From: Skeletonema tropicum
Lineage: Eukaryota > Bacillariophyta > Thalassiosirophyceae > Thalassiosirales > Thalassiosiraceae
Direction: 5' to 3'
Assembly: GCA_037178625.1 (NCBI GenBank)
Contig: CM074128.1
Span: forward strand, 3,844,001 to 3,908,000
Length of the DNA stretch: 64,000 bases
Shown: one piece after another, positions 19,743 through 30,734 of the stretch
Layout of the letters: each line of letters starts with the position of its first letter
How positions within the stretch are numbered: the stretch's first letter is position 1
Made by a program: the position numbers and the translations under genes
Notes under the pieces: generated by a model
Told to the model about the DNA's origin: nothing
What the model saw: only the letters and a program-made list of their open reading frames with translations
The model's database searches: none

Positions 19743-20387
19743 ATGAATGATCTCTCGCCATATGAGCTTGCTCGTCTCGAGCGGATCAAGCGTAACGAAG
19801 CTCGCCTCAGAGAATTAGGATTGTTCAAACAACCGAAAACAACACCGAAGCCAAAGCCTGTTACTACAAAAATTGTGCGCAAGAGGAAACAACCTTCATC
19901 CGCTCCTACACGGTCAAGTAGACGCTTACAAAAATTAAAGGAGGGCAAAGAAAAAATGGAGAATGATGGTGATAGCACAAACAATGACGATGCTGAAGAC
20001 ACCACTCTCGTGGACGAAGATACAGTAGATTACGAGCGAATGCCAGATGAACCAGAGCGACTTGACGATGAAGAATTTCAAGTGTACGTAAGTCTACGTG
20101 CGTGGCGACTACGTCGTAAGAATGAGCTTGAGATTGAGCCGTACAAAATATGTCAGAATAGAACATTATGTGAGTTGATTCGTCGGCGGAGGAATGATGC
20201 CAAGTTTGCCAAAGGAAAAGAAGTAAATGAGATTGAAACTGATTTGTTATCTGTCTGGGGCATCGGTCCCTCGAAAGCTACTCCTGACGGCTTTGGGTGG
20301 GAAATGTTGGATGTGCTGAACACCTCTGAGAATGAAAATTTCTTGATACTTTCACGAAAGAATGACAAAGTAGAAGACAAGGAATAA
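19743..20387 (+). CDS. HRDC-domain protein
   Basis: A 214-residue protein. It opens with 'YELARLERIKRNEARLRELG', a short helical motif also seen at the start of some nuclear WD40/chromatin proteins in plants and algae, followed by a basic, Pro/Lys-rich segment. Residues ~110-195 ('FQVYVSLRAWRLRRKNELE', 'TLCELIRRRR', 'ETDLLSVWGIGPSK') fit the HRDC fold, an auxiliary nucleic-acid-binding domain of RecQ helicases and RNase D. There is no helicase or nuclease domain, so it is a stand-alone adaptor or DNA-binding protein. A diverged copy of its last codons and 3' flank lies at 26254-26360. Confidence 0.8.
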   Translation: MNDLSPYELARLERIKRNEARLRELGLFKQPKTTPKPKPVTTKIVRKRKQPSSAPTRSSRRLQKLKEGKEKMENDGDSTNNDDAEDTTLVDEDTVDYERMPDEPERLDDEEFQVYVSLRAWRLRRKNELEIEPYKICQNRTLCELIRRRRNDAKFAKGKEVNEIETDLLSVWGIGPSKATPDGFGWEMLDVLNTSENENFLILSRKNDKVEDKE

Positions 20388-22041
20388 GTAATATGGTCTT
20401 CTTCCATCATAAAATGGTTCATAACCATCTATTTAGAGTCCATTACTTGCATCAAGCAATGATTGAGGTTGTATGTAATATTGATGGTACCGGCAGACAT
20501 GGTTGTATTGCATTTTTAGGAAGCAAGGCATCGCATCCAAGAGAGTGTAGAGAGTAGGAGTAGTGAGCATGAAAATAAATGCGTTATATATACATAAAAC
20601 CATCTGTCCATCTCTGGGCTTATCCTTCTTCATGACATGTATCTAAAAACACCGAAGTGGCGTAAAGTGAGAGAAATAAGTCATACATTCAATGATATCT
20701 CTAGTCTAAGTATAAGTAGAGATTGCCAAAAGATTTCCCGAAGAACAAAGAACTTCACAACTTCTTCTTCATCAATCCACTTCTTCTTCAGCTCTACTGT
20801 AATTTACAGTTTAGTTTTATTTCCAATTAATTTTGTTGGAATCTCATTCCACTTTCGAGAGATAGACATTCATGATGAGCTCAATAAGTTCGATGAATCA
20901 CTTCATCCATTAGCCACAAAAACATCCCAGAGAAAACTTATCATGATGCAGGATGAAGGGGATTAAGGAGCGTCCAACTTGACGAGCAGTCGGAGCGTGG
21001 TATCACTGGTAGATCATTCAATAAACACTCTCGATGTCCTCAATATCTTCGGCGAAGTAGACTCAGCTGCGCATCTCTGCTAAAGATCACTTGATGCAAC
21101 ACATTCATGATCTCGATGGTAACATAAATGTCATGATGTGTGGCAACGAGCAGCTGAAGCTTTCTATGTTCACAGAGATTCGTCAAGGTCCTCTGACCAC
21201 TGCTCTTTTCATTCTGAGTTGGATATCATCCCTAAATAATAATTAACACCATACACACGCACGCCTGACAATTTCAACCAGTGTATTGGCTCGTATGAGA
21301 ACATATTTGGCAATAACCCGCACCTCCCGAATCAACAGTTAGTTGATAGTAACTTGTCGATGATTGTCGAGTCGATGTAGAGCAACAGAAGACGAATAAC
21401 CATCGACATCGAAAAAGAAGCGTTAGCACGATATTCCACATTCGGCCGTGCCACAGCCGTTTGCTGCCAATTTCGGGCGAAATGAATAAAACCAAACGCT
21501 GACCGCACTCTGAATGTATCATGAAGTGTTGGAGAAGGGAGAGAGGTGGTTATAACTCGTGATAGTTATTTGTTTAACATTGTCTACTGTAGGCCCAGGC
21601 GGCGTGAAAGTGATACTATATAGCGACTAGCGGAGGCGTGATGAGCGTGAGTCACACTCACGCTCAATCACGCTCAATCACGCTCAATCACGCTCAATCA
21701 CGCTCAATCACGCTCAAGTGGTGAGCGTGACCATACAAGCTGCGCGGTAAAGTGTTTGAGCGTGATTGAGCGTGATTGAGCGTGATTGAGCGTGATTGAG
21801 CGTGATTGAGCGTGATTGAGCGTGATTGAGCGTGATTGAGCGTGATTGAGCGTGATTGAGCGTGACGCTATCAATCACGGGACAAAAATCCAACAACGAA
21901 AAACTGATCGACCACAACGTCGCACGGCTGTCCCGGAGAGGAATTAGTGAATTTTAGCGATTTTTCTTCGTCATTTCAGATGCCCATCTGCTTCAATAAG
22001 TTTCACTCCTGTCCGCCCCCACTTAGAGAAGCCCTCGCGCA
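20388..22041. other. 1.65-kb intergenic region with inverted minisatellite
   Basis: No recognised gene. One open frame (20637-20966) has a hydrophobic middle segment and no recognisable family; I do not call it. Apart from the inverted 10-bp array at 21643-21866, nothing structured was seen. Confidence 0.6.
21643..21866. repeat. Inverted 10-bp minisatellite, potential ~60-bp-arm hairpin
   Basis: The left array (21657-21717) has six units of CGCTCAATCA. After a ~38-bp spacer, the right array (21756-21866) has eleven units of the complement, TGAGCGTGAT. The arms can pair perfectly over ~60 bp. At the outer left edge GAGCGTGAGT-CAC-ACTCACGCTC (21643-21665) forms a further small perfect hairpin. 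Confidence 0.93.
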
Positions 22042-23644
22042 ATGGCCAAAAATTCCAAAAAGTTGCACAACTACGCCCTACCTTGCTCAGAAGAACCATT
22101 GCCATTGCTTCCACATACTGCTTTTGCGTGCCCTTTTTTCATAGTAGCTTCATCAAGTGCAGCCGAACATTCCATACGAAAAGGGCACGCAGACTCGGTA
22201 ATGCAGCCCAACGAATCCATGATGCGTGCGCGAAACTTATTATTGGAACTTTTGTTGTTCCTGTCGGTCGGGGAGTCATGTTGGTACACCATCAGCGGAG
22301 GCGCAGAAGAGTACAGCCTTGCTCGTCGACTTGGATTCTTCAGGAAGGATGAGTACTATGCTTTCCTGGTCGGCACTGGGCTGGCATCATACACTTATGC
22401 TGTCGATCCGGTTACTAAAGAGAGCGAGAAGACGGAGGAGATACAAATCGAAAGAGATCGATGGGAAGCTTTGTTGGTTGAACATAAAAGTGAATTTGAG
22501 GTGCAGCAATTTAATGTTGATTGGAAGAATGCTATGAAAGGTCTAACGCAGAAAGACAAGGAGAAGTCCAGGTTAAATGTCATTCGTATTGGAGAGAGAA
22601 GAACAACTGAAATAGGTGAAGATGAGGAGGATCAGATCGGATGGAGCTTTAAGAATTATGGTACACAACTAAGAAAACGGAGCGACGGCGTACATAAACC
22701 ACCGCCTCTGGCGAAACTATCATCACGTCAACGCACTTTTATTTACAGCATTCGCAATTTGTGTACTGACACTATCTCCGCCGACATTGACTTCTGGGCC
22801 AACAAATTTGCGAGACCAAGTGATGACGCTGACGACGATGTCGAAGATGATGACGCTGACGACGATGTCGAAGATGATGACGCTGACGACGATGTCAAAG
22901 ATGATGACGATGCCATGGAGTGTCAAGAGCAGCAGCTCAATGACGATTGCAGCGAGCCGCCTGCAAAGAAAGCCAAACCAACTACATTTGTAGAGCATTC
23001 ATTGAAGTGTCGCGAGAATGGGACCATCAGCGAAGACGAAGCAGCACAGTTTGTCTCTAACTTAGATCCAAAGGTAGGCGAACATGAAGGAAGGTTGTGA
23101 GTACAAAAAAGAAGAGATACAACAAGTATGCAAGAATTATGCAACCCTATGCATCTTGTGGGATGGTGCCTTTTCTTATGCAAGCAAGATCAACCCGACT
23201 GCAAAGGATGCCAGAATGTACGAGCGTTTTATCACAGCTGCAGTCCACGAACATGTTAAAATGGGATTGAACGTCACACCTAAAGTGCACTTGATGTGGG
23301 CTCATGTACTAGAACAGATGAAATCTGAAGGAGGCTTGGGTAACAAACGTGAAGACTGGGGTGAGAAACAGCACCAAGAGTCTTCGAAGTTGCGAGAGCA
23401 ATTCCAGTTCACAAAGGATAGGCAGATCCGTGCCGAAGCCATGGCGGGACTGCGCCAAGAAGAATCGCATCCAGATGTTGTTGCACACGGCGCAACTGTT
23501 GATGCAGATTCATGCCGTGGACCACGTAAGGATTACACATCCAAAGAAGAAGAGCGCAAGAAGAAGCGAGACAAAGTGAGGATGTCAACGCTGGAGAGTG
23601 TGGAGGTGGAGTTGTTTGTTATTGAATTGATTGCATTGAGTTAG
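22042..23644 (+). CDS. Unrecognised protein, reading frame broken once (possibly element-derived)
   Basis: Two overlapping frames (22042-23100 and 23084-23644) join if one base is skipped near 23088-23097, giving ~533 residues. The first has a charged middle part ('RDRWEALLVEHKSEFEVQQF'), a triple acidic repeat DDADDDVED and a basic patch. The second ('NVTPKVHLMWAHVLEQM', then 'GGLGNKREDWGEKQHQES') resembles a pattern seen in plasmid- or transposon-like open frames of algae and animals, where HV...GLG...E..H recurs. That suggests origin from a mobile element, but no transposase core was identified. Start codon of the true product and function are unsure. Confidence 0.5.
22822..22902 (+). repeat. 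27-bp coding minisatellite, three copies
   Basis: Units 22822-22848, 22849-22875 and 22876-22902 are near identical (one G to A change in the third) and encode DDADDDVED three times. Confidence 0.9.
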
Positions 23645-25118
23645 AGTAACTCTTACAAAGATATTATACGTAGATTGTTAGATTGAAGATGCATCAGATT
23701 TTAATCACGGATTAATCCGTGACTGACTCACTACTTCTGGCGGGAAAGAGTTTGATGCGCCGTGGTCGTGGTGGTTTGAGTACGTAGCATGGTGGTAGCG
23801 TTCTCTCCAAAGTAGGTCAGTGGAACCGGGTGCTGTGGGGAGATACCCTTTCAAACCACGTTTTTCGGGACATCTGGCCGAATGCCCACTCATCACCAAA
23901 ATGTACACATAAGTCCCCCAAATGGGTATTTAGGCATCCAAAAAAATTTGCTTCAAGTCGGAACACTTGAGTACTTTGAAATAACACAGATCATCTCTCT
24001 TTATGGTGCATCGGAGCTAGTTTGCCCAGCAATATCAGTTTGAGCATAAGCTATAATACCAGTATAATTAGTTTCATGTCTAATACTTAACTAATGTACT
24101 ATATATTCTTGCTTTTCAGTATCCCTACGCATTCTTGTGTGGTTTGTATCTTAGTGCTTAGTGCAGTCTGCCACTTCATACTTAATAGATCGTTGTAAGT
24201 TGCGAGCAGTGATCAGGGACAGAGTGTTTGCCGTTTCCTTGTGTATTTGCAATGATGCATTTCACCAAGTGTACGGGATCTTGTGCACATTATGCCTCCA
24301 AGTTGTCATATCTCATATTACCCTCAGACCGCCGTGACCTAGAACACATCCCCGTTTCCGCTCGTAGAAGTTTCTCAAGGTAGATCTTCTTTCATTGCTC
24401 AATGCTTACTATTCCTCTGTATCTTTTGGTAGGGTTTGTGATATGGTCATAGTCCAGATCTGCCTCAGTCGACGTCGTTCAGATTGACGATGATGTCTGA
24501 AACATTCGACAATGATTCGAGGTTGGTTTTCAAAGGTCCACAACACTAAAGCAGTATACATATATTGCCATTTTTCAAGTATTGACTTTCATCGATGAGT
24601 ATGAGGACGTTGTTGGGATTTAAATCTTCAGCAGTAGCTGCAACGTTGGGTTTGGAGCGTCGGGTTCGCATCTGCAATTTCTTCATCGGCGGCCGCTGCC
24701 TCCGCCCTCTCGGCCGTGCGGCAACTGCATTCGTATCACAACCGGCGTGTAGGAGACGTCGCTGCAAAGTTGTTTCCTGCATCCAATAATGATGAGCCGT
24801 GATATGTTGATAGAGAGTCGGTCGACATGAGGTTGCGATAAAGAGTGAGTAGAGAGTGTAGCTTTTGTGTCAACTTTTTCGCGGGCAAAATCCGGAAGTA
24901 TCCGAGTTTGAGCCCTCTCCCCGTCTTTTAGCCGTCCCGGGACAAGTACGAAGATGTGTCAATAATTCAGGGGGGATGGCGTGCTACGGTGGACTCAGTA
25001 TGTTGGCACAGAACCACTAATCCATGATTGTCACGAACTTCGGACTTTTCTTCGGCCACATAGCTCTAGAAATGGCCACTGTGGGGCCGAAAAAAGTGGC
25101 CTTAACTTCTTATTGCCG
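23645..25118. other. 1.5-kb intergenic region
   Basis: No credible gene or RNA. An ATG-started minus-strand frame at 24546-24782 encodes a 78-residue Arg-rich peptide with no recognised motif and is not called. No repeats of note. Confidence 0.55.
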
Positions 25119-26037
25119 ATGGTTATTATGGAGGTTGACGGCTATAATTTGCCGAGATTTATCTACAGAGGAGGAGAACAAGTCGTTCCTCTTCACGAAA
25201 ATTTTATTACTGTCGATAAATCTATCAAATCCATTCCGGCAGGTGCTTTTGCTAATAATCATCCCAGCATCATTGACGTCCTTTGACACGATGAAGTCGA
25301 TAAGATAGAACAAGAGGCATTCTGGAGATGCATTTCCCTAAGACGAGTAATAATGCCAGGCGTTGAAATTGTTGAGGGGTGGGCATTCAATGAATGTATA
25401 GACCTGACAGATCTTGACTGCGACAAGCTGGAAATAATCGAGAAAGGGGCATTCATTCGCTGCAGATCTTTGCAGGAGCATCAACCTGCCATCTGCCAAG
25501 ATCGTTGTCCGGAATGCATTCGCTGAGTGTGTCGCCCTGGCGGACGCTAGATTTGGTAGCAAGCTGGAAAGAATTGAGGGGATGACATTCAACGGCTGCA
25601 TCTCTCTTGAACGAATCACCATCCCATTGAAAGATGGCATTATTCCTAACGATGACACATTCTCAGGGTGTCATCTTTTACAGCACGTTGATCTGGTTGA
25701 GGGAGAACTACACGAAACTATTGCGTATTTACAATTGGAGGACTGGAGAAACGATATTAATGAAGAAATTGATTCAATCAATCAGATTCTTCCCACTGTT
25801 CCTGCTGGCGGCGGTTGGGATGCGGGGGACAAAGCCGCTACGATACGAAGATGGATTAGATCTGTTCTGCACAAAATTATTCACTACAAAGCACAGCACC
25901 AACGCTTTTTGGATGAGGAGGTTGTTTCTGCACTTCAACTTGTTTTGCCTCATGATATTACTAGAAATTATGTTCTTCCTTTTCTCGAATTACCATCGCA
26001 CACGTTTGAAGTGGAGGAGTTGGAAGGGGAAAGATGA
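25119..26037 (+). pseudogene. BspA-type leucine-rich-repeat (LRR_5) protein, disrupted
   Basis: The ATG at 25119 opens 'MVIMEVDGYNLPRFIYRG' and repeats of the BspA/LRR_5 type ('SIPAGAFANN', 'KIEQEAFWRCISLRRVIMPG', 'EIIEKGAFIRC', 'RIEGMTFNGCISLERITIPL'). An in-frame TGA at 25284 interrupts repeat one-two, where relatives usually have Cys, and a +1 frameshift lies near 25476-25480. With both corrected the protein would be ~305 residues and ends in a conserved family tail ('LHETIAYLQLEDWRNDINEE', 'KIIHYKAQHQRFLDEE', 'VLPFLELPSHTFE'). These proteins form a large family in Thalassiosirales, where relics are expected. Two independent lesions favour a true pseudogene, though the frameshift could be an assembly error. 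Confidence 0.8.
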
Positions 26038-26391
26038 TAGTGACGATAAAGAGGGTTTTGACTCTTGCTGCTGGTACTTCCTTGATTGTGTGACTCTCAA
26101 TTGCTATCATTATTTCTCCTCGCTCAACGAGGAAAGCAGCAAGCGTTCAACGCCAATTGTTCACACGGCATCTTCGTCGTCTTCTTAACACAGCATGGTT
26201 CGGGCGTTGATTGATTGATTGAGAGAGAATATTATACTGAGCATATCATGGGTATGAAAAAATACTTGATACTTTCACGAAAGATTAAGAAAGCAGATGA
26301 TAAGAAATAAGCAGTATGGTCTTCATATCATAAAATTAGTTCATGACTATTTATTTAGGCTACTACTATAAAGAGAGAGGGGAAGAATGGT
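26038..26391. other. 354-bp spacer with copied 3' end of HRDC gene
   Basis: Separates the LRR relic from the 3' end of the GTPase gene. Its right half is the duplicated HRDC gene tail; otherwise only low-complexity sequence was seen. Confidence 0.6.
26254..26360 (+). repeat. Diverged duplicate of HRDC gene 3' end
   Basis: From 'cttgatactttcacgaaaga' (26265) through the stop codon, 'agtatggtcttc' and 'ttcatgac-atttatttag', this stretch parallels 20332-20438, covering the last ~17 codons and ~60 bp of 3' flank of the HRDC gene. The copy would encode LILSRKIKKADDKK versus LILSRKNDKVEDKE. The rest of the gene is absent here. Confidence 0.88.
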
Positions 26392-29300
26392 TCAAAGCCA
26401 AGCTTCTGTCTTGACATTTACAGTTGCGGAGCACTTTCCAAATACGCCCCCATCGTCGTCATCATCGGAGTCGGAATCACAAAGATCGATAACTCCTGAA
26501 GCGGAAGTCTTTACTGGACTCTTCTTCCTAGCAACCCCCTTCTCCGATTTCACTGCAATCTTTTTCGCGGAGGGAACATCTGCGTCGGAGTCACAGAGAT
26601 CAAGCATGTTGCCATTCTTCTCCGCCTCGGCTAGACGCCTTGAAAGCTGTTGTTCTAGACTCTCTACCCCAACTAAATCAAGCTCTACCTCCTCACGTTC
26701 AATGCCGAGAAGCTCGCAAGCGTCTCCTTGAATTTCTAGAAGTTTGTTGAGTGTAGGCAACAGCGCATTCCTGCATTCTTGAATCAATTTTTGCATTTGA
26801 GGATCGATCAAGGTCGTCTTATCAGAATTGTCATCCCAGCAAATTGAGAACACATTCTCCAATGACTTTCCTACAACTGTTGCAGTTGACTCAATCAAGC
26901 GTTCGAGACGTTTGATAAGAGCGTCGATGCCCTTGATCAATTTGTCCATTGCAGAGTCGAACATCTCGTTCACAGCTCGCTGAGAATTAGACACCATGGC
27001 TCCCTTCATGCGCTCGTAGACACCTGGGCCTCCTGGGGCGGTCCTCGCAGCTTCGTAACTCGACTTCATTTTTTCTTTAACTGCAGGCAAGAGTTCTCTA
27101 CTCAATTCACGCTGGGCATCTCTGGCGATGGACCTCATCTGAGTAAATGACGTTTTTAATGCTGTAGTGGTGGATCTATTGGCTGTATTCAGCATGTTAC
27201 CAAGCCGATCGGCGGCCACACCATTACTTCCAAGACTCTGCGCAAAGGACTGGCATGCAGAAGTTGCGAGGGCAAGGATCTTTGTTCCGGATTCAGCCAA
27301 CAGTCTTCGAATTGTCGAGTCCAACACAGACTGCCACTCGGTGCTAAATTCTTTCTCCATGGGGTCGCAAAGCTCTTGGTTGAAGTCCACAGCTCCAGCA
27401 GATGATGACGTGTACACGCCATCTCGTCTTGTAACAGCCTTGTAGGTCATATAATAAAGGCCATTCTTATCCGGTGCTCGTTCGGATTTAGTTCTCCTTG
27501 ACTTTGAGCCCCAAGATACAACTGTAGACATGGCACTTTGAGAGCCTTTCCTAGCACCTGTTTTCAATGATGACGCAAGTGAGTTGGCAACCTTTTGATC
27601 AATGACTTTTTTGAATTCTTTTGCAATGGGCTTGATCTGATTGGTCAGCGATTGGACCGAAGACTTGTGAAGTTGTTTCATCCTTCTAGCACTTCCTGTC
27701 GACACGTCACTGTTGGAATCAGTGCACAGTAATTTCATTTGCTCAACCAAATCATTCGTCTGCTCCACAAACGTCTTCACAGAGTTCTGGCAGAACTTAG
27801 CTGTAGTCTTGTGTACGAATTGACGAAGGAGGGGAATCTGGGTATCAGCAGCATTAGAGAAGCAAGAAGGGGGGCCATCTCGGGAGGGCTTGATTTTCAT
27901 CAGTTTCAGGTAATCATTTGCACTGATTCCAAACACCTCCATATTGAAATCTTCAGGCAAAGCTCCATTTACATCAACGTCGCCACCACCACCACCGTCA
28001 TCACCACCATCATCTTTCTTGAATAAGTCTTTTAGGCCAGATCGAAAATCTTCTTGGAGACATTTCTTGGAGTATTCGTTTCTGACGATAGCACACAATG
28101 GTTTGAGTTGTCTCTGAAGGGAGTCACATTTCTCCTGATCTTGCTGCATGCGTTCAGAATTGTCTTCTCTCCATTTTGCAAGATCTCGTGTGGACTGCTT
28201 GAATGAAGACTTGGCTGTAGCAATGACGGCCTTCAAATTCTCCAACTGATCTTCATCGATCTCATCATCTTCTTCAGCCTCTCCTCGCAATTCTGTCAAA
28301 TCAGCAACTGCTTCTTGATACTGTTGCTTGAATTCTTCTACCTGGCCCTCAAGATCTTCCTCCTCTTGTAATTTGTCACTAACCTGTTTCTCCAACGAAG
28401 ATATTTCAGAAGCCAACTCTGTCATCTTCTCCCAACGGCCTGGTTCCTCTTGCGCAACATCAGAGTGATCACGCATTGTCTCTGTAGGCTCCAGGTCATC
28501 TGTTTGCGTACAGATGAAAAAGACATTTGAATACTGCCCGTCCATTAATAACCTTCGCTTGAATTGCTCTCCGAGCAACTCCTTGGCAGTTCCATCATCT
28601 ACGGCACGCTTTATCGGCGCTACAATCGCGATTTGGTTACAATTCTGCAAGTACTTTTCAGCAACCTTGGCACGTGCTGCATTTGCATCTCTTACTCCAG
28701 GCAAGTCTACCAACACAGCACCAGTATTTAGCACATGCCAACTGTGGATGAAGAGGAAAAAGAAGAAGGCATTATTTGTGAGTGAAAATGGCGACTCAGA
28801 AAGGAAACAATGACGAAGAAAGGTCACAAGACTTACGGCCCTTCAAGTGTGACCTTCCTAATCAGCGGCCACGTTTGCGGCTCGTTCCCATTTCCTTTCC
28901 GATAGACGTAGCTATTGATCTTTTGCCGAAACGCCGTTGCCCACTTCTTCTTCTTGTTACGAGTGCGACTCTTCATTTGATGGAATGGCTTCAACAACTC
29001 CTTTGCTTCATCAGATCCCGGCACAACTTCACCCGCATCTACCACAATGGCGTTGTACTCTCTGGTTGGATCAGATGACGAAAGTAATGATTGTACCCTT
29101 GGATTGTTAGCCAACCTATTCAGGACGGCCTCCGTTGGTTGCCTGCAATATACTTCCATTGCCCCTTTGCCGTAGACTTGCTCAATCTTTTGCCAAGCTG
29201 CATATGCCTCACTTGTGTCATCGATTGGAGGTATAGAATAAATATGTTTTTCTTGCGTGCTGCACTCTTCGACTAATACCTTTAGCTCCTTTTTCCAGTC

Positions 29301-29954
29301 GTCGAGTGTGATGAATTCCACGGTGCCTTTGTATGCTGGGACGACTGGCATTTTCTCAGCAACAGCAGCATCGGGTTCTTTCAATAGCTCGGAGTTGTAT
29401 ACCAATTCCACAACAGCAGCTGTACATCCTCGGCTCCCCGATGTTGGAAGGACAGCTGCCTCGTCAAGGAGACCGTTCAATAAAGAAGACTTGCCTCTAT
29501 CATAGTAAAACAGATATCAAAATTTCAATGAGATTCAATCAAGTCAAACGAGTAATACCATAAGATCTTCATACACTCACACTCCTGTATTTCCCAACAC
29601 TCCAAATATGGTTTGCGGCGAACTCTTCTTCGTAAGTTGATTGATTTCTTCCATCCAATCGTCCTTGCGCGTCTCGCTACAAAAGTTAGGGTTGTTGTTC
29701 AGCATATCAGCCAACTCCTTCAAAACCTGCCTACTCTTCGCTTTCGCTTCATCTGCTTCTTTGTGTGGATTTGTGTCCACAACAAGAACGTCGGATGCTC
29801 CTTCATTTCCCATATCAGCACTTGTATCCTTCTCTATATCTTGCATCAGTTCATCGTCGCTACCACCAGCAACAGATCTTTGTGCTGTAGAAGTGGTTTC
29901 CTTCTCAACACCATCTACAGTTGCGTCATCCTCGATGTCTTTGGCGGCAGTCAT
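26392..29954 (-). CDS. SLIP-GC-like (nuclear) dynamin-family GTPase
   Basis: Three exons: 29581-29954, 28837-29496, 26392-28741, with GT-AG introns of 84 and 95 bp (donors GTGAGT and GTAAGT). The first intron splits the P-loop, which reads 'FGVLGNTGV'+'GKSSLL' after splicing. Then 'GSRGCTAAVVEL' (G2), 'GAVLVDLPGVRDANAARAKV' (G3 DLPG) and 'VFFICTQTDD' (G4). The G3/G4 region closely fits SLIP-GC/NUGGC-type large GTPases. A ~130-residue coiled coil follows, then a helical stalk. The C-terminus carries two SUMO-interaction-like motifs, 'MLDLCDSDAD' and 'VIDLCDSDSDDDDD'. 1127 residues from the first in-frame ATG (29954). An upstream frame from ATG 30243 (basic, 'KKSYPRWFKKRKSK') could be joined by a +1 shift or a missed intron near 30030, giving ~1223 residues. 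Confidence 0.85.
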
Positions 29955-30734
29955 AGCAGAGTTTGTAACAGTGCTGACTACCCCTGCTACTGTCTTGGCA
30001 AAATAGTTCAGAATTCCAGGACTCTTCTCCCTTCCATCGTTTGTATACAGCAGTAGCAGCAGCACGTGTTGCCAATTTGGGAACGGCGGCGTCCGCAATT
30101 ATTGATGTTATGCATTGAGGCTTTGATTTCCTCTTCTTAAACCAACGCGGGTAACTTTTTTTCCTCACAAAATTACGTTCTTTCTCATTGCGTATAGCTG
30201 CTGTTGTCAACATCATCAACGGTTGATCTTCTCTGCGCTGCATCAATTCAGTAGAGAGGATGCAGGACTATTCCTAAGTGATATGATATGATGGATTAGT
30301 CCTGCATGAGCGCAAATATTTTGTGGCTGAACGTTTTGATCCTGGCTCATTTTCTTCTGTTCAATCTATGTCTCTGTATTCGGCGACATTCCTCCCTGCA
30401 ACACGAGACATCTGACATTATTCCTCGCTGGGACTCTCTGGCAAGTCAGCCACGAGCTTCAAGAACAGCTAGTGGTATGTTGATTGCGATGATGATGATG
30501 TGTGGAAGAGTTAAGCTAATTCCAATGAAGGAGAAGCAAATTGAGCTGATGACAATGTAGGAGTAGCAGCGAAGGCTCACTTGGGAATGTAGAGGAACAG
30601 TGATATAAATGCATCATCTAATGACCACACTTCGTGTATTATCACGTACGACTGGCAAAGGAATAGCTTCGGTCGTAACGTCTTCATATTTCGTAAGGTC
30701 TTCGTATTTCGGCAACATACGTTCATTCTTCACA
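29955..30734. other. 5' region of GTPase gene
   Basis: Includes the possible upstream coding part of the GTPase gene on the minus strand (30243 down to 29955). The remaining ~490 bp between it and the next minus-strand gene shows no credible gene; a small plus-strand frame (30306-30560) is not supported. Confidence 0.5.

Noticed and set aside
21657..21866. CRISPR-like array
   Set aside because: Units are 10 bp, directly abutting, with no spacers; this is an inverted minisatellite in nuclear DNA.
25284..25286. TGA read as Cys, as in some ciliates, given the +1 frame breaks
   Set aside because: TGA ends several intact genes here (NEIL3 at 15718, the two-repeat protein at 39645), so the code is standard.
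30336..30350. 15-bp exact match to the start of bacterial 16S rRNA (TTTGATCCTGGCTCA)
   Set aside because: The sequence on both sides does not continue as rRNA, so this is a chance match to a well-known primer site.
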